A stretch of DNA of 64,000 nt from Faecalicatena contorta (GCF_003149105.1 NZ_QGDS01000001.1:635334-699333), one strand, 5' to 3'; shown: positions 1 to 10,246, counted from the stretch's first letter. Translations and numbers: made by a program. The notes: generated from the letters alone by a model not told the origin.

Positions 1-238
1 GCTCTGCAAATCCATTGGAAAGCCGCAGTTCAATCTTATCTGACAGCCCGCTTTCCAAAACATGCTCTTGGGCACGCATCAGCGGCCCTTCATTAATATC
101 CATTGCAACAGCCTGAGGAATCCGTCCTTCTTCCATAAGGTATATGGGGATATAGGCATGGTCTGTGCCTATATCCGCCATTTTATATCCGGCGCTCACC
201 ATATTGGCGACTGCCTGCATTCTTTTTGTCAGTTCCAT
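1..238 (-). CDS. trmK: tRNA (adenine-22-N1)-methyltransferase TrmK, partial (N-terminal 79 residues)
   Basis: The reading frame is open from an ATG at 238 to the window edge, so only the N-terminal part is present. The peptide begins MELTKRMQAVANMV and contains DIGTDHAYIPIYL, the SAM-binding loop typical of the TrmK/YqfN family, which methylates N1 of A22 in tRNA. A second strand motif, AVAMDINEGPL, fits the acidic loop after the second beta strand of a Rossmann methyltransferase. The start lies 10 bases after the rpoD stop. Clustering of sigA with the trmK homologue yqfN is known in Firmicutes, so this is probably the last part of a dnaG-rpoD-trmK unit. Family call from motif and context; the C-terminal part is not visible. 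Confidence 0.88.
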   Translation of the reverse strand, partial: MELTKRMQAVANMVSAGYKMADIGTDHAYIPIYLMEEGRIPQAVAMDINEGPLMRAQEHVLESGLSDKIELRLSNGFAE

Positions 239-248
239 CTCACTCTAC

Positions 249-1358
249 CTAGTCCAGATAATCTCTCAGCTTACGGCTGCGGCTTGGGTGACGCAGTTTT
301 CTGAGTGCCTTGGCTTCAATCTGACGGATACGTTCACGGGTGACATCAAATTCCTTGCCAACCTCTTCCAGAGTTCTTGCCCTTCCGTCATTCATACCGA
401 AACGCAGGCGCAGCACCTTCTGTTCTCTTTCTGTCAGCGTATCCAGCACCTCGTCAAGCTGTTCTTTCAGCAATGTCTGTGCTGCTGCTTCCGCCGGAAC
501 GGGTACATTATCGTCCTGTATAAAGTCCCCCAGATGGCTGTCTTCCTCCTCACCAATGGGAGTCTCCAAAGAAACCGGTTCCTGGGAAATCTTGAGAATT
601 TCACGCACACGGTCTACAGGCATGTCCAGTTCTTTCGCAATCTCTTCCGGCGTGGGTTCCCGTCCTAACTCCTGCAAAAGCTGTCTGGACACACGGATCA
701 GCTTGTTAATCGTCTCTACCATGTGCACCGGTATACGGATTGTTCTGGCCTGATCTGCAATGGCTCTTGTTATAGCCTGACGAATCCACCAGGTTGCATA
801 CGTACTGAACTTATATCCTTTGTGGTAATCAAACTTTTCTACCGCTTTAATTAGTCCCAGATTCCCCTCCTGAATCAGGTCCAGAAACAGCATTCCACGG
901 CCTACATAACGCTTTGCAATACTTACCACAAGGCGCAGGTTGGCTTCTGCCAGCTCCTTCTTCGCATCCTCATCACCGTTTTCCATCCGCTGTGCCAGTT
1001 CAATCTCTCTTTCCGCACTCAGAAGAGGAACCTTACCAATTTCTTTCAGGTACATACGCACTGGATCTTCGATACTGACTCCATCCGGCACAGTCAGATC
1101 AATATTCTCCATATCCACTTCGTCTTCATCAGAAATAATGACTTCCACATCCACATCATCCTCATCACCGCTGATGCGAAGCACGTCTATATTATTTGAC
1201 TCCAGATGGTCAAACACCTTTTCCATCTGTTCCGCGTCTAATTCCATGTCATTGAAAAAGTCATTGATTTCCTGAAGCTCCAAAATACTCTTCTTTTTCT
1301 TTCCCAATGTAACAAGTTCTTTTAGCCTCTCGTCAAATTTCTGTATGTTTTCTTCCAT
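249..1358 (-). CDS. rpoD: RNA polymerase primary sigma factor SigA/RpoD
   Basis: 369 residues, the usual size of the clostridial housekeeping sigma factor. A divergent acidic N-terminal region (about 1-95) is followed by region 1.2 ([16 protein letters not shown]), region 2 with the -10 recognition helix ([17 protein letters not shown]), region 3, and region 4 with the helix-turn-helix [20 protein letters not shown], ending RKLRDYLD. It directs housekeeping transcription and would read the TATAAT-type promoters noted elsewhere in this window. I chose the ATG at 1358 because AGGAAGG lies 8 bases upstream; an in-frame ATG 27 bases earlier has no good ribosome binding site. It lies 57 bases downstream of dnaG, the classical macromolecular-synthesis arrangement. 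Confidence 0.97.
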   Translation of the reverse strand: MEENIQKFDERLKELVTLGKKKKSILELQEINDFFNDMELDAEQMEKVFDHLESNNIDVLRISGDEDDVDVEVIISDEDEVDMENIDLTVPDGVSIEDPVRMYLKEIGKVPLLSAEREIELAQRMENGDEDAKKELAEANLRLVVSIAKRYVGRGMLFLDLIQEGNLGLIKAVEKFDYHKGYKFSTYATWWIRQAITRAIADQARTIRIPVHMVETINKLIRVSRQLLQELGREPTPEEIAKELDMPVDRVREILKISQEPVSLETPIGEEEDSHLGDFIQDDNVPVPAEAAAQTLLKEQLDEVLDTLTEREQKVLRLRFGMNDGRARTLEEVGKEFDVTRERIRQIEAKALRKLRHPSRSRKLRDYLD

Positions 1359-1415
1359 GTGTCCATCCTTCCTTTGCCTGCACACAGTACAGGGCTATCT
1401 TGTTTTATTTTATCC

Positions 1416-3191
1416 TTATTCAATAGAAATATGCAGGTTCTTTATATCATCCAGCATACGCTTCTCTCCCATCAGTCTTTGCAGGCCCCCAAAATCAGTA
1501 GGTTCCAGATGCATCATTTGGTAATCAATGCTGTTTGCCTTGACACGGAATATCGTTTCCTTCAAGGCCTGTTCCTGTTCCTCTTTGGTAGAAAGCTCTT
1601 TGATTTTTGTATGGAATAAAGAAGCGGCCTCCCGGTGTTCTTCCTCTTCTGTAAAATGATTCAGTATCTTCGCCGGATTCAGTTCTCCTGAAGCATACTG
1701 TCCGTAAAGCAGTTCAGCTACGGTTTTGTACAGTTTTTTTGTAAAATCCTCAGGACTGATGTACTTTTGTATGAGGCCCAGAAGTCTCTCCTCTTCAATC
1801 ATCCACGTCAGCAGAACCTTCTGGGATACAAGAATCCCATCCTCCTTTGGCTTTTCCCTGCCTGCTGCCGTTTTAGGGCGTGCAGCTGGTTTTGCCATTC
1901 CTTCACTGATTGCTGTTTTTATGACTAACTTTTTGAGGCTCTCCTCACTGACCCGGTATTCCCTTGCTGCTGCTTCAATATAGTTATTTCTCTCCAATTC
2001 ATCCTCAAACCCGGTAAGTCTTCTGGCAGTTTCCTGAAAAAAGGCAGTCTTTCCCTCAGGAGAGTCCATGTCATAATCCTTGGAAAGAATCTCAAGGCTA
2101 AAAAGGAATCCATTTCTTGCCTTTCCGATTCTCTTTTCAAATTCTTCCGCCCCCAGATTCTGTATAAACTCATCTGGATCCTTATAAGGGTCCATACGAA
2201 TCACTTTTGCAGAAATTCCGGCCTCTTTGAGAATTGGAACTGCTCTGAGCGCAGCCCGCGTTCCCGCATCATCACTGTCGTAGGTCAAATACACCTCCTG
2301 TACATAACGTTTCATCAGCGAAGCATGTCCCGCTGTCAGTGCCGTTCCCAGGGATGCTACTGCGTTGGTAAAGCCGGCCTGATGCAGTGATATCACATCC
2401 ATATAACCTTCGCACAGTAAAAAATAAGGCTTCCGCGAAGTACGTGCCCGGTTTAAACCATACAAATTACGGCTTTTATCAAAAACAGCAGTTTCCGGGG
2501 AATTTAGGTATTTTGGTTTCCCGTCCCCCATGACACGCCCTCCGAACCCAATGACCCGGTTATTCACATCCATAATCGGAAACATTACCCTATTCCAGAA
2601 CTTATCATAGATACCGTTCTTTTCATCTGTATTTACGAGACCTGCCTGACGTATTAAATCTTCGCTGTAGCCTTTGTTTCTCAGATATTGGAACAAATCA
2701 TTATTGTATTTGTTGGAATATCCGATTCCGAAAGCTTTTATCATGTCATCAGAAAGTTTTCGATTTTTTAGATATGTATATGCAGCCTTTCCCTGCTCTG
2801 ATTTGAGCTGTACATAAAAATACTGGGCGGCAGCCTTATTGATTTCTAAAAGTACGCTGCGTAAGTCTGCTTTTTCCTTTGCCTCCTTTGAAAATTCCAT
2901 CTCAGGAAGATCCACTCCCGCTCTGTCGGCAAGAACCTTTACAGCTTCCACAAAAGAAAAGTTTTCATACTCCATCAAAAATGTAAATACATTGCCCCCT
3001 GCACCGCAGCCGAAGCAATAGTACATTTGCTTGCCTCTGCTCACAGAAAAGGAAGGGGACTTTTCATTATGAAACGGGCAGAGTCCAAAGTGGGAGCTGC
3101 CCTTCTTTTGCAGCCGCACATAGCCGGAAATCACATCTACAATGTCACTTTTTGCTCTTACTTCTTCTATCAGTTCCTCTGGGTAATACAT
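1416..3191 (-). CDS. dnaG: DNA primase
   Basis: 591 residues. It makes RNA primers for replication. The N-terminal zinc-binding domain shows CPFHNEKSPSF followed by YYCFGCG (Cys, His, Cys, Cys ligands). The TOPRIM domain has the catalytic glutamate in LLCEGYMDVI and the metal-binding aspartates in LTYDSDDAGT. A C-terminal region of about 150 residues corresponds to the helicase-interacting domain. The ATG at 3191 has GGAGG five bases upstream; the ATG 12 bases earlier overlaps that Shine-Dalgarno and is rejected. It lies between dgt and rpoD on the same strand with short gaps, so an operon dgt-dnaG-rpoD-trmK is likely. Confidence 0.97.
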   Translation of the reverse strand: MYYPEELIEEVRAKSDIVDVISGYVRLQKKGSSHFGLCPFHNEKSPSFSVSRGKQMYYCFGCGAGGNVFTFLMEYENFSFVEAVKVLADRAGVDLPEMEFSKEAKEKADLRSVLLEINKAAAQYFYVQLKSEQGKAAYTYLKNRKLSDDMIKAFGIGYSNKYNNDLFQYLRNKGYSEDLIRQAGLVNTDEKNGIYDKFWNRVMFPIMDVNNRVIGFGGRVMGDGKPKYLNSPETAVFDKSRNLYGLNRARTSRKPYFLLCEGYMDVISLHQAGFTNAVASLGTALTAGHASLMKRYVQEVYLTYDSDDAGTRAALRAVPILKEAGISAKVIRMDPYKDPDEFIQNLGAEEFEKRIGKARNGFLFSLEILSKDYDMDSPEGKTAFFQETARRLTGFEDELERNNYIEAAAREYRVSEESLKKLVIKTAISEGMAKPAARPKTAAGREKPKEDGILVSQKVLLTWMIEEERLLGLIQKYISPEDFTKKLYKTVAELLYGQYASGELNPAKILNHFTEEEEHREAASLFHTKIKELSTKEEQEQALKETIFRVKANSIDYQMMHLEPTDFGGLQRLMGEKRMLDDIKNLHISIE

Positions 3192-3264
3192 ATAAGCCTC
3201 CACATATTAATGCCACACTATATATATTCGACAAAACATTCTAATTTCCTTTAAATAAAGTAAT

Positions 3265-4266
3265 TTAATTTTTCCACGCTTCCGGAACGAAAAATTCTTC
3301 ATACTTTTTAACAGCATAGTTGTCCGTCATACCCGCTATGTAATCGCAGACTGCCTGTTCCCTGCAGGTTCCCATTTTATCCATGGAGTCCAGATACTGC
3401 CCGGGAAGCTGTCCCAAATGCCTGATATAATAATCATATAATTGCTCAATTAAATGGACGGCTTTATCTTCTTCCCCTTTTGCACCGGGGTTCATGTACA
3501 CATTTTCAAACATAAATTTCCGAAGCCCTATCATAGCATCACGAACTTCATCAGACATAATAATAGCAGGTCTGTCCATACTGTGTGTAATGACATCATG
3601 GACCATTGTATTTAAGCGTTCTCTGCTGGTGCTTCCCAGGACCTTGCGGTATTTGGGCGGAATATCCTTCTCCACAAGTATGCCTCCCCGGATTGCATCA
3701 TCAATATCATGATTGATATACGCAATCTTATCAGAAAGCCTCAGTACCTGTCCTTCCAGCGTATGGGGATTGCCCGATGTCTGATGGTTCAGTATACCAT
3801 CCCGCACCTCCCATGTGAGATTAAGTCCCATTCCCTGCTTTTCTATACATTCAACAACCCGTATACTCTGCTCATTGTGGGAAAAACGATATACTTTGTT
3901 CAGCGCACGTTCTCCCGCATGTCCAAAAGGTGTATGCCCCAGGTCGTGCCCCAGAGCAATGGCTTCTACTAAATCTTCATTGAGCCTGAGAGCTTTCGCT
4001 ATAGTCCTCGCGTTCTGAGACACCTCGAGGGTGTGGGTAAGCCTTGTTCTGTAATGGTCTCCTTTAGGGAGTAAAAATACCTGAGTTTTTTGCTTGAGGC
4101 GCCGGAAAGCCTTGCAGTGCAAAATACGGTCCCGGTCCCGCTGAAATACGGGACGTATATCACACTGCACTTCTACCCTTTCTCTGCCTTTTGAATTCCT
4201 GCTCAACATGGCATGAGGACTTAAATATTCCAATTCCCGCTCTTCAAGCTGTTCCCTGATTGTCAT
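3265..4266 (-). CDS. dgt: Deoxyguanosinetriphosphate triphosphohydrolase-like HD protein
   Basis: 333 residues, the length of the short dNTPase branch. The HD-domain metal ligands are visible: HTLEVSQNARTIA supplies the first His, and GHDLGHTPFGHAGE supplies the HD pair plus the extra His/Glu typical of dGTPases. The family hydrolyses dNTPs to deoxynucleosides and triphosphate and influences replication fidelity. Location directly upstream of dnaG and rpoD on the same strand, with a 73-base gap, is a common Firmicutes arrangement. The start at 4266 is preceded by GAGGGAG. A tandem direct repeat sits just upstream. Substrate preference and allosteric control cannot be read from the sequence. 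Confidence 0.93.
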   Translation of the reverse strand: MTIREQLEERELEYLSPHAMLSRNSKGRERVEVQCDIRPVFQRDRDRILHCKAFRRLKQKTQVFLLPKGDHYRTRLTHTLEVSQNARTIAKALRLNEDLVEAIALGHDLGHTPFGHAGERALNKVYRFSHNEQSIRVVECIEKQGMGLNLTWEVRDGILNHQTSGNPHTLEGQVLRLSDKIAYINHDIDDAIRGGILVEKDIPPKYRKVLGSTSRERLNTMVHDVITHSMDRPAIIMSDEVRDAMIGLRKFMFENVYMNPGAKGEEDKAVHLIEQLYDYYIRHLGQLPGQYLDSMDKMGTCREQAVCDYIAGMTDNYAVKKYEEFFVPEAWKN

Positions 4267-4279
4267 AAGCTCTCCCTCA

Positions 4280-4321
4280 AAATGAATCCTGATATATACG
4301 ATAAATGCATCCTGATATATA
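4280..4321. repeat. Tandem 19-bp direct repeat upstream of dgt
   Basis: Plus-strand 4280-4298 and 4303-4321 read AAATGxATCCTGATATATA with one mismatch, spaced with a 23-bp period, and end 13 bp before the dgt start. The position suits an operator or a promoter duplication. A TATAAT-like box (minus strand) touches the distal copy. Function is inferred from position only. Confidence 0.5.
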
Positions 4322-4341
4322 TTATATTCTGTGTCCCCGGG

Positions 4342-5928
4342 CTATTTCCTTTTTATTGCACTCCTGCGTGCCTTTTCACTGCCTGCTGCCTTCCCGCCAA
4401 TATGTTCTTCTATGGCCTGCACAACAGATTGAATCACTTTAATACGTGCATAATATTTATCATTGCCCTCTACGACAATCCATGGAGCATATTCCGTTGA
4501 AGTCCGGATTAACATCTCATCTACAGCTTCCTTATATTGATCCCATTTTTCTCTGTTTCTCCAGTCCTCCTCCGTAATCTTCCACTGTTTTTCCGGATTT
4601 TCCTGACGTGCGGTGAAACGCCGTTCTTGTTCCTCCTGGTCTATCTGCATCCAAAATTTCAGCACAACAGCGCCTTCATCTGAAAGGTCCTTTTCCATAT
4701 CATTGATTTCCTTGTATGCTCTCTGCCATTCCTGTCTTGTACAAAACCCTTCAATGCGCTCTACCATTACACGCCCGTACCATGTTCTGTCAAATATGGC
4801 AACATGTCCGTCCTTGGGCATTGCCCGCCAAAACCGCCAGAGATAGTGGTGGGCCTTTTCAATGTCATTGGGTGATGCGGTGGGATTCACAACAAAGCCC
4901 CTTGGATCCATCTTCTCTGTCAGCCGCTTAATTGCACCGCCTTTTCCCCCGGCATCCCATCCCTCAAAACAAAGTACTACCGGAATCCGTCTTCTATAGA
5001 CTTCACCATGCAGCACTTTTATTCTTTTTTGCAGCTTCTTTAGCTGTTTTTCATATTCCTCCCTGCTCAGACTCAAAGTCAGATCCATCTTGTCAAGTAC
5101 AGACTCCTGCAGCCCTTCCCCTGTCGTTTCCTGCTTATTCGGCTCCAAAGCAGAGGATTCACCCGCTGACATCTCTGCAATCGCTTCCGCAGCTTTTTCC
5201 TTTGCCTTCTCTTTTTTTAACTGCTCCAGCCGTTCTTCCAATGCCTTGATCACAACTGTGTAAATCTTGGCAGTAGCAAAACGTCGGTCCATAGCCGGGA
5301 TAATGGTCCACGGTGCATAATCTGTATCCGTTATCTGCAGCATTTCTTCTATCATCTGAGCATATTCCTCATACCTGGCATTACGCTCCAAATCTCCCTT
5401 TGTAACACGCCATGCAGTTTCTTTTGAAGCTTTTAATTTTTCGAACCTCTTTTTCTGCTCTTCCTGGTCAATATCAAGCAGAAGCTTTATCATAACACAT
5501 CCGTCGTCCGTCAACTGCTTCTCAAAAGAACAGATGGATTGATAAGCCTCTGTTATTTCTTTTTTCCTGGTTTTCTTGTCGAAGCGGTCAATCAGTACCC
5601 GTCTGTACCAGCTTCCGTCAAAAACCGCAATTCTGCCCCGCTCCGGAGTTTTGTTCCAAAACCGCCATAAAAAAGGGTGCATCTGTTCTTCTTCTGTTTC
5701 TCCTTTGACAGCATGTACCTGGAAACCTCTGGGATCCAGACTTTGAATAACCTTTCCTATCTGTAATCCTTTTCCCGATGCTCCAAAGCCCTCAAATACA
5801 ATAATTACCGGTATATTCTGTGACTTACACTGCCGCTGCAATTCTCCAAGCCTTGCTTTGAGTCCCGGCATTTTTGCCTTATACTCCGTCTTATCCATTG
5901 ATTTTGTAAGATCGACCTTCTCTAACAT
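4342..5928 (-). CDS. pap: Polyphosphate:AMP phosphotransferase (two-domain PPK2)
   Basis: 528 residues made of two tandem PPK2 domains (about 10-245 and 275-505), the architecture of class II PPK2 enzymes such as Pap, which use polyphosphate to phosphorylate AMP to ADP. Each half has its own P-loop: GFGASGKG in the first and GWDAGGKG in the second. Each half also has a lid/Walker B region (VFDGSWYRRVLIDRF and IFDRTWYGRVMVERI). In the family the C-terminal half is usually the active one. An acidic/Ala-rich linker (about 230-270) joins the halves. GGGAGG precedes the ATG at 5928. The gene is on the same strand as dgt with a 75-base gap that contains the dgt repeats, so it may be a separate unit. 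Confidence 0.9.
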   Translation of the reverse strand: MLEKVDLTKSMDKTEYKAKMPGLKARLGELQRQCKSQNIPVIIVFEGFGASGKGLQIGKVIQSLDPRGFQVHAVKGETEEEQMHPFLWRFWNKTPERGRIAVFDGSWYRRVLIDRFDKKTRKKEITEAYQSICSFEKQLTDDGCVMIKLLLDIDQEEQKKRFEKLKASKETAWRVTKGDLERNARYEEYAQMIEEMLQITDTDYAPWTIIPAMDRRFATAKIYTVVIKALEERLEQLKKEKAKEKAAEAIAEMSAGESSALEPNKQETTGEGLQESVLDKMDLTLSLSREEYEKQLKKLQKRIKVLHGEVYRRRIPVVLCFEGWDAGGKGGAIKRLTEKMDPRGFVVNPTASPNDIEKAHHYLWRFWRAMPKDGHVAIFDRTWYGRVMVERIEGFCTRQEWQRAYKEINDMEKDLSDEGAVVLKFWMQIDQEEQERRFTARQENPEKQWKITEEDWRNREKWDQYKEAVDEMLIRTSTEYAPWIVVEGNDKYYARIKVIQSVVQAIEEHIGGKAAGSEKARRSAIKRK

Positions 5929-6034
5929 ACTCTCTCCTCCCGACCTCGCACTGTTTTTAATATTTACATCTTTACATCTTTCAATACATAATCCGCACTT
6001 ATTCTCTCGTTATATACATTTTAACAGAATATTT

Positions 6035-9000
6035 TCATTTTTGCATAAAAAATGGAAACTTTTCTAAAAATTTGTCCAATGCACTTTCCTCCTGACTGTT
6101 TCCTATTCCATAAATATTTATATATTCCTTTACCTTCTGTACATCTTCACAGGAAAAATGCCATACCTTATCCGGTGTCTTCTCTTCACTCCACATAGAT
6201 GAAATGAGAGATCTATAAATGGAATTTTGATACCACTTGGAATCAATATTTAATCCGCCGTTTTGATTCAACCTTTCCTTTTCAGCGCTCTCTAAATCCT
6301 CCGTTTCTATACCCACATTTTTTTCATAATTTTCTTTATTGATGAAGCGGACATACTTTGCAGGCTCCGGTTTTATAATTTCTCCGTCCTCAACTACGTG
6401 CACAGTAACCTGGAATAAAGTTTCTTTCCCTTCGCCCTCTGGACCCATGCTGTCCTGTACCGAGTAAGTGAGTACGATATATCCTGACTCCTTGAACTCT
6501 GTGAACTCCCCGGGATGGAAGTCTGCCAGTTTCACCTTCTGCAGGATAGTTCCCGGATACAATACGTCATCTTCCTGGTCTTCTACTTTTAACCTGCCGT
6601 TCTCCAAAGCACTTTTTACAAGTACGTCCTCTGTAATAACACCATCTTGCGCCTCCTCCAAAGTAAAGTACCAGTCTGCAGCCTCTATAACAGGGAACTC
6701 ATTATACTTTATTTTCACTTCCCACTCTAATATAGTTTCAGTGCCTGCACTGTCCGTAACTGCATACGTAATTTTATGTACAGCGGGAGACTCTTCTTTA
6801 TCTAACTGCAGGAACCAGGTATCCAACTTGTATTCTTCTGGCATATCCCTTTCCCAGATATCAACAGTTCCCTTTCGTCTCTCACCGTCCATACGTCTGC
6901 CGTCAGCATATTTTATACGGATGATGCGAACATTCCTTGTGATATCACCATCCTCTTTATCAAAAGCCTTTATATTAGACAAAAGTATCTTTTTTGTAAC
7001 TTCTGTACCCTCATAAAATTCCAAATTATCATCTGCCGAAATCTTGGGAGCTTCATCCCATATACTGTACAGCTCTGCCTCAGGAATGGCAGATCCACCG
7101 GCAGTATTCTTTTGCTGTTCTTTCGCCGTCTGATATAATTCTTCAAAAGTAATTTTGTTTTTCTGATTTTCCGGGTATCTTACATCTTTTATATTTGTTT
7201 TCGATTTATTGTTTCCCCACCCGGCAAAGGCATATCCCTTTCTTGAAAAATTAGTATATCCTGTATTTTTCTTTATTTCATATCCATTATTTTCCCTGCA
7301 TTGCTTTAGGGTTACATATTCTGATCTGGGATGTCCTGAATCTGCATCATTTCCTATATAGGCTACCCTTATTTCTGTTTTCCAGACTGCATAAAGAGTT
7401 GTTCCCTTATTATTAGCAGCATGGATTGTATCTCCAGGCTGGTACTTTGCTTCTTTAGCATCTGGGTTCTCAGCCCATCCTTTAAATTCTATAGAACCAA
7501 AAGATGGGATTTGACCAGATATCCTTGCACTTTCATACCAAAACTTATTTGAATCTTTGGGGACCTGAATCGTATCATCGTTATAGTTCTTTTTATAATA
7601 TATGGGATAATCCCGGCTGATTACAGCATCCGTATCCGCTGTAACCCCTCCTTCCGACTGGTAATCTCCGGGGCGCAGCAAATAAGGGGAATTGGGTGTT
7701 AACGCAAACTTCTGATAAACCTCACTGCCTTTTGCGCCCTTATAAGCTGCCCTTACGCACGTACGTCCTAATATGTAACTGGAGGGAGTTATAAGTGCAG
7801 CTGTCCTGCCAGATGTGAGGGCACCAGTCACTGTAACCATATTGCGGGTTTCCGGCAGATAAATATCGTTACTGCCGTCAATACATGCCCCGCCACTCAT
7901 ATTCATTATTCCGCCTTGATACACACCTCTTCCTAACGTGCTGCTGTTTCTGGAAATACTTCCTCCGGTAACACTCAATGTACCTAAATTGTAAATACCT
8001 CCGCCAAAAACTGCGCTATTGGAATAAACCTCCCCTCCTGATACTGTAAGAATTCCCGAATTGTATATTCCGCCTCCATTTTCTCCGGTTTTATTAGAAT
8101 GTATGGCTCCTCCTGATATGGTGAATGATTTTGACGTGCGAATACCGCCGGCCCGGTTTTCATAAACCATTCCTCCTGATAAGGTGGTAGCTGCCTCAGT
8201 AACGATCCCTATTTCATTTTTAAAGATGCGAGGATGATTAGAAAGGATTAGTGTTCCGGACGGGGCCGCAGACCTTACTCCTGCAGAATTGTTTGAATAG
8301 ATTTCTCCCCCGGAAATATTGGTTGTGCATACTCCGTTTGCTGCATATGCTGTCACACCGTCCACTGCGTTGCTGTAAATGGAACCGCCTGTAATGGTAA
8401 TTGCGGTGTTACTAACCGCCCCCTGTGCCTCTATTCCTACGTAGCCGTTATGGTGCACCTTCCCGCCTGACATATGGATGATGCGTCCTCTCACCCCTGT
8501 AATGGAATTACTATGAATATCCCCGCCATATATATTTACCGTCCCGCCCCATGTTGTTATTCCCGCATGGCGGTTACCATAAATTATAACGTCATCGTAT
8601 ACGTTCGTAGTCCCCCATCCATTCCATATACCATTTGTTATGCCATTTCTCAGCCGCACTCCGGTTTTTAAGTTCATGGTTATTTTACAGGAAGAGGCAA
8701 GAATCCCCGAAGAACATTTTCCGTTTCCATCAATGGTGAGAGTATAGCCGTCCATGCCCGACAGAGTCCACGTGCCAGTCTTATCTTCCGGCGTGCTCTG
8801 AGGAGCTGCTATGATTCCTGCCGGTTCTTCTCCCAAATTCGAATTAGCAGTTATAACAACATTCTGCTCTTCCGGATATATAGTGAAGGATTTTGTTGTG
8901 ACGTTATGTCCCGCAGTACAATTTCGGATTACATACATGGTACCCCCATCCGGCACAGCAGAAAACGCCCCATCAAATGTAGTATAATAGGTGCTTCCCA

Positions 9001-10246
9001 CCCGTGCCACAGCATCCGTCTGCAAAGGATTGGAAGTAGGCCCCGGAGCCGGTAAACCGGCAGGAACAACTACAACCTGAAACGAATACATTGTTTTCGA
9101 CAGGTGTACAGTTCCCGCTGTCTGTCCGTTCTTAGCCCACCCTAGCCATCCATAGCCTTCACAATATGCCCTGTAATACACGTCATAACCTGCTGTGTTT
9201 GCTCCTGTTAATTTTGCGCGGAATGCTTCCAGCCGTAACCCCTGACCTGCTGTACCTGATGTCCCGCCGTCATTCGCCCAGTTTATCCAGCCTTTCCCCT
9301 GTACATATGCCTGGTAAGTAATTCCAATGTCTTTGCCGCCTGTTACTTTTATCTGTAGTGCTTCAATACGTTTTCTCTCACCTGGGGAGCCTGCTTCTGC
9401 ACCACTGCTCACCCAATCCTCCCAGCCATAGGCCTGACAGTAGGGTTTGTAAACAGCCTGGACCTCTGCTGCAGCCATCGTCATGATTCCAGGTATGTTT
9501 TTCCCAGGTTCTTCCCGGGCATTTTCTGTAACTTCTTCCTCTTTTACACTTCTTTCCTCATTTATGATTTCTTTCTCTTCTGTATTTTCCCCTGTTACAA
9601 TTTCAAATCCATAAAGATTATAAATATATTTTTTCACTTCTTCTGATGCCCTTGTCCTATCCCCTTCGTTTGAGGCGCCCTCTATCCCGTCCAGCAGGCT
9701 CAGAAACTCCTTCACATCAAACTCTGCCATGGTTTGCAGGTATTCTACATAAAACTGAAATCCCTTGTCAGGATTATCTTCTTCCCATACCCGAAACTGG
9801 TCTTCCACTTGTTCTTTTTCCGTCACGTTCTTCTCGCCATGCCACACCGCCAGCATCTCGTAACATTTTAAGGCTTCATCCAGTTCTTCCGCTGTATTCC
9901 ATTCTTCCTTGCCATTTATACCAGCTGAAAGCAGGGTATATTTATAAAATAAAGTGAATTTATATTGATTGTCCTGTCCAATCTTATCATAAAAATCCTT
10001 TTGCACTCTTTTCTCCAAATTTTGAAGTGCTTCCACCGTTCCTTTTTCCTTGTACAGCATTTCTATAACTGTCTCGAAGGTACAGACTGTATCTGTAAAC
10101 ATCTCTTCCAAACTCATCTCAATCTGATTTTCCTGCTCTACGCAAGCCTTATCCTGCTCCTCCTCTGCCTTACTCTCCACAGGGACACAGACAGCCAAAA
10201 ATAACGATGCTGTCAATAGTATAAATGCTTTTTTACACCTTTTCAT
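6035..10246 (-). CDS. Large secreted protein with ChW repeats, right-handed beta-helix and InlB-type/Ig-like domains
   Basis: 1403 residues with a signal peptide (KRCKK, hydrophobic stretch, probable cleavage near ESKA at about 26). Residues about 30-250 are helical and acidic. About 260-400 hold three clostridial hydrophobic-with-Trp (ChW) repeats, recognisable from GWEDWVSSG, GWINWANDG and GWLGWAKNG. About 410-820 is a right-handed beta-helix with many SGGxIYSN-type rungs. About 870-1000 resembles InlB B-repeats (GYAFAGWG, LYAVWKTEI). About 1060-1250 contains cadherin/DUF5011-like modules (AFDKEDGDITRNV). No LPXTG or C-terminal membrane anchor is visible. I infer a surface or released adhesin or polysaccharide-binding protein; the substrate is unknown. 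It has its own promoter and is not obviously part of the motility operons. Confidence 0.82.
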   Translation of the reverse strand: MKRCKKAFILLTASLFLAVCVPVESKAEEEQDKACVEQENQIEMSLEEMFTDTVCTFETVIEMLYKEKGTVEALQNLEKRVQKDFYDKIGQDNQYKFTLFYKYTLLSAGINGKEEWNTAEELDEALKCYEMLAVWHGEKNVTEKEQVEDQFRVWEEDNPDKGFQFYVEYLQTMAEFDVKEFLSLLDGIEGASNEGDRTRASEEVKKYIYNLYGFEIVTGENTEEKEIINEERSVKEEEVTENAREEPGKNIPGIMTMAAAEVQAVYKPYCQAYGWEDWVSSGAEAGSPGERKRIEALQIKVTGGKDIGITYQAYVQGKGWINWANDGGTSGTAGQGLRLEAFRAKLTGANTAGYDVYYRAYCEGYGWLGWAKNGQTAGTVHLSKTMYSFQVVVVPAGLPAPGPTSNPLQTDAVARVGSTYYTTFDGAFSAVPDGGTMYVIRNCTAGHNVTTKSFTIYPEEQNVVITANSNLGEEPAGIIAAPQSTPEDKTGTWTLSGMDGYTLTIDGNGKCSSGILASSCKITMNLKTGVRLRNGITNGIWNGWGTTNVYDDVIIYGNRHAGITTWGGTVNIYGGDIHSNSITGVRGRIIHMSGGKVHHNGYVGIEAQGAVSNTAITITGGSIYSNAVDGVTAYAANGVCTTNISGGEIYSNNSAGVRSAAPSGTLILSNHPRIFKNEIGIVTEAATTLSGGMVYENRAGGIRTSKSFTISGGAIHSNKTGENGGGIYNSGILTVSGGEVYSNSAVFGGGIYNLGTLSVTGGSISRNSSTLGRGVYQGGIMNMSGGACIDGSNDIYLPETRNMVTVTGALTSGRTAALITPSSYILGRTCVRAAYKGAKGSEVYQKFALTPNSPYLLRPGDYQSEGGVTADTDAVISRDYPIYYKKNYNDDTIQVPKDSNKFWYESARISGQIPSFGSIEFKGWAENPDAKEAKYQPGDTIHAANNKGTTLYAVWKTEIRVAYIGNDADSGHPRSEYVTLKQCRENNGYEIKKNTGYTNFSRKGYAFAGWGNNKSKTNIKDVRYPENQKNKITFEELYQTAKEQQKNTAGGSAIPEAELYSIWDEAPKISADDNLEFYEGTEVTKKILLSNIKAFDKEDGDITRNVRIIRIKYADGRRMDGERRKGTVDIWERDMPEEYKLDTWFLQLDKEESPAVHKITYAVTDSAGTETILEWEVKIKYNEFPVIEAADWYFTLEEAQDGVITEDVLVKSALENGRLKVEDQEDDVLYPGTILQKVKLADFHPGEFTEFKESGYIVLTYSVQDSMGPEGEGKETLFQVTVHVVEDGEIIKPEPAKYVRFINKENYEKNVGIETEDLESAEKERLNQNGGLNIDSKWYQNSIYRSLISSMWSEEKTPDKVWHFSCEDVQKVKEYINIYGIGNSQEESALDKFLEKFPFFMQK

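Noticed and set aside
4291..4304. TACGATAA on the plus strand, resembling a sigma-28 -10
   Set aside because: No -35 match 11 bp upstream and no plus-strand gene follows; it belongs to the dgt direct repeat region.
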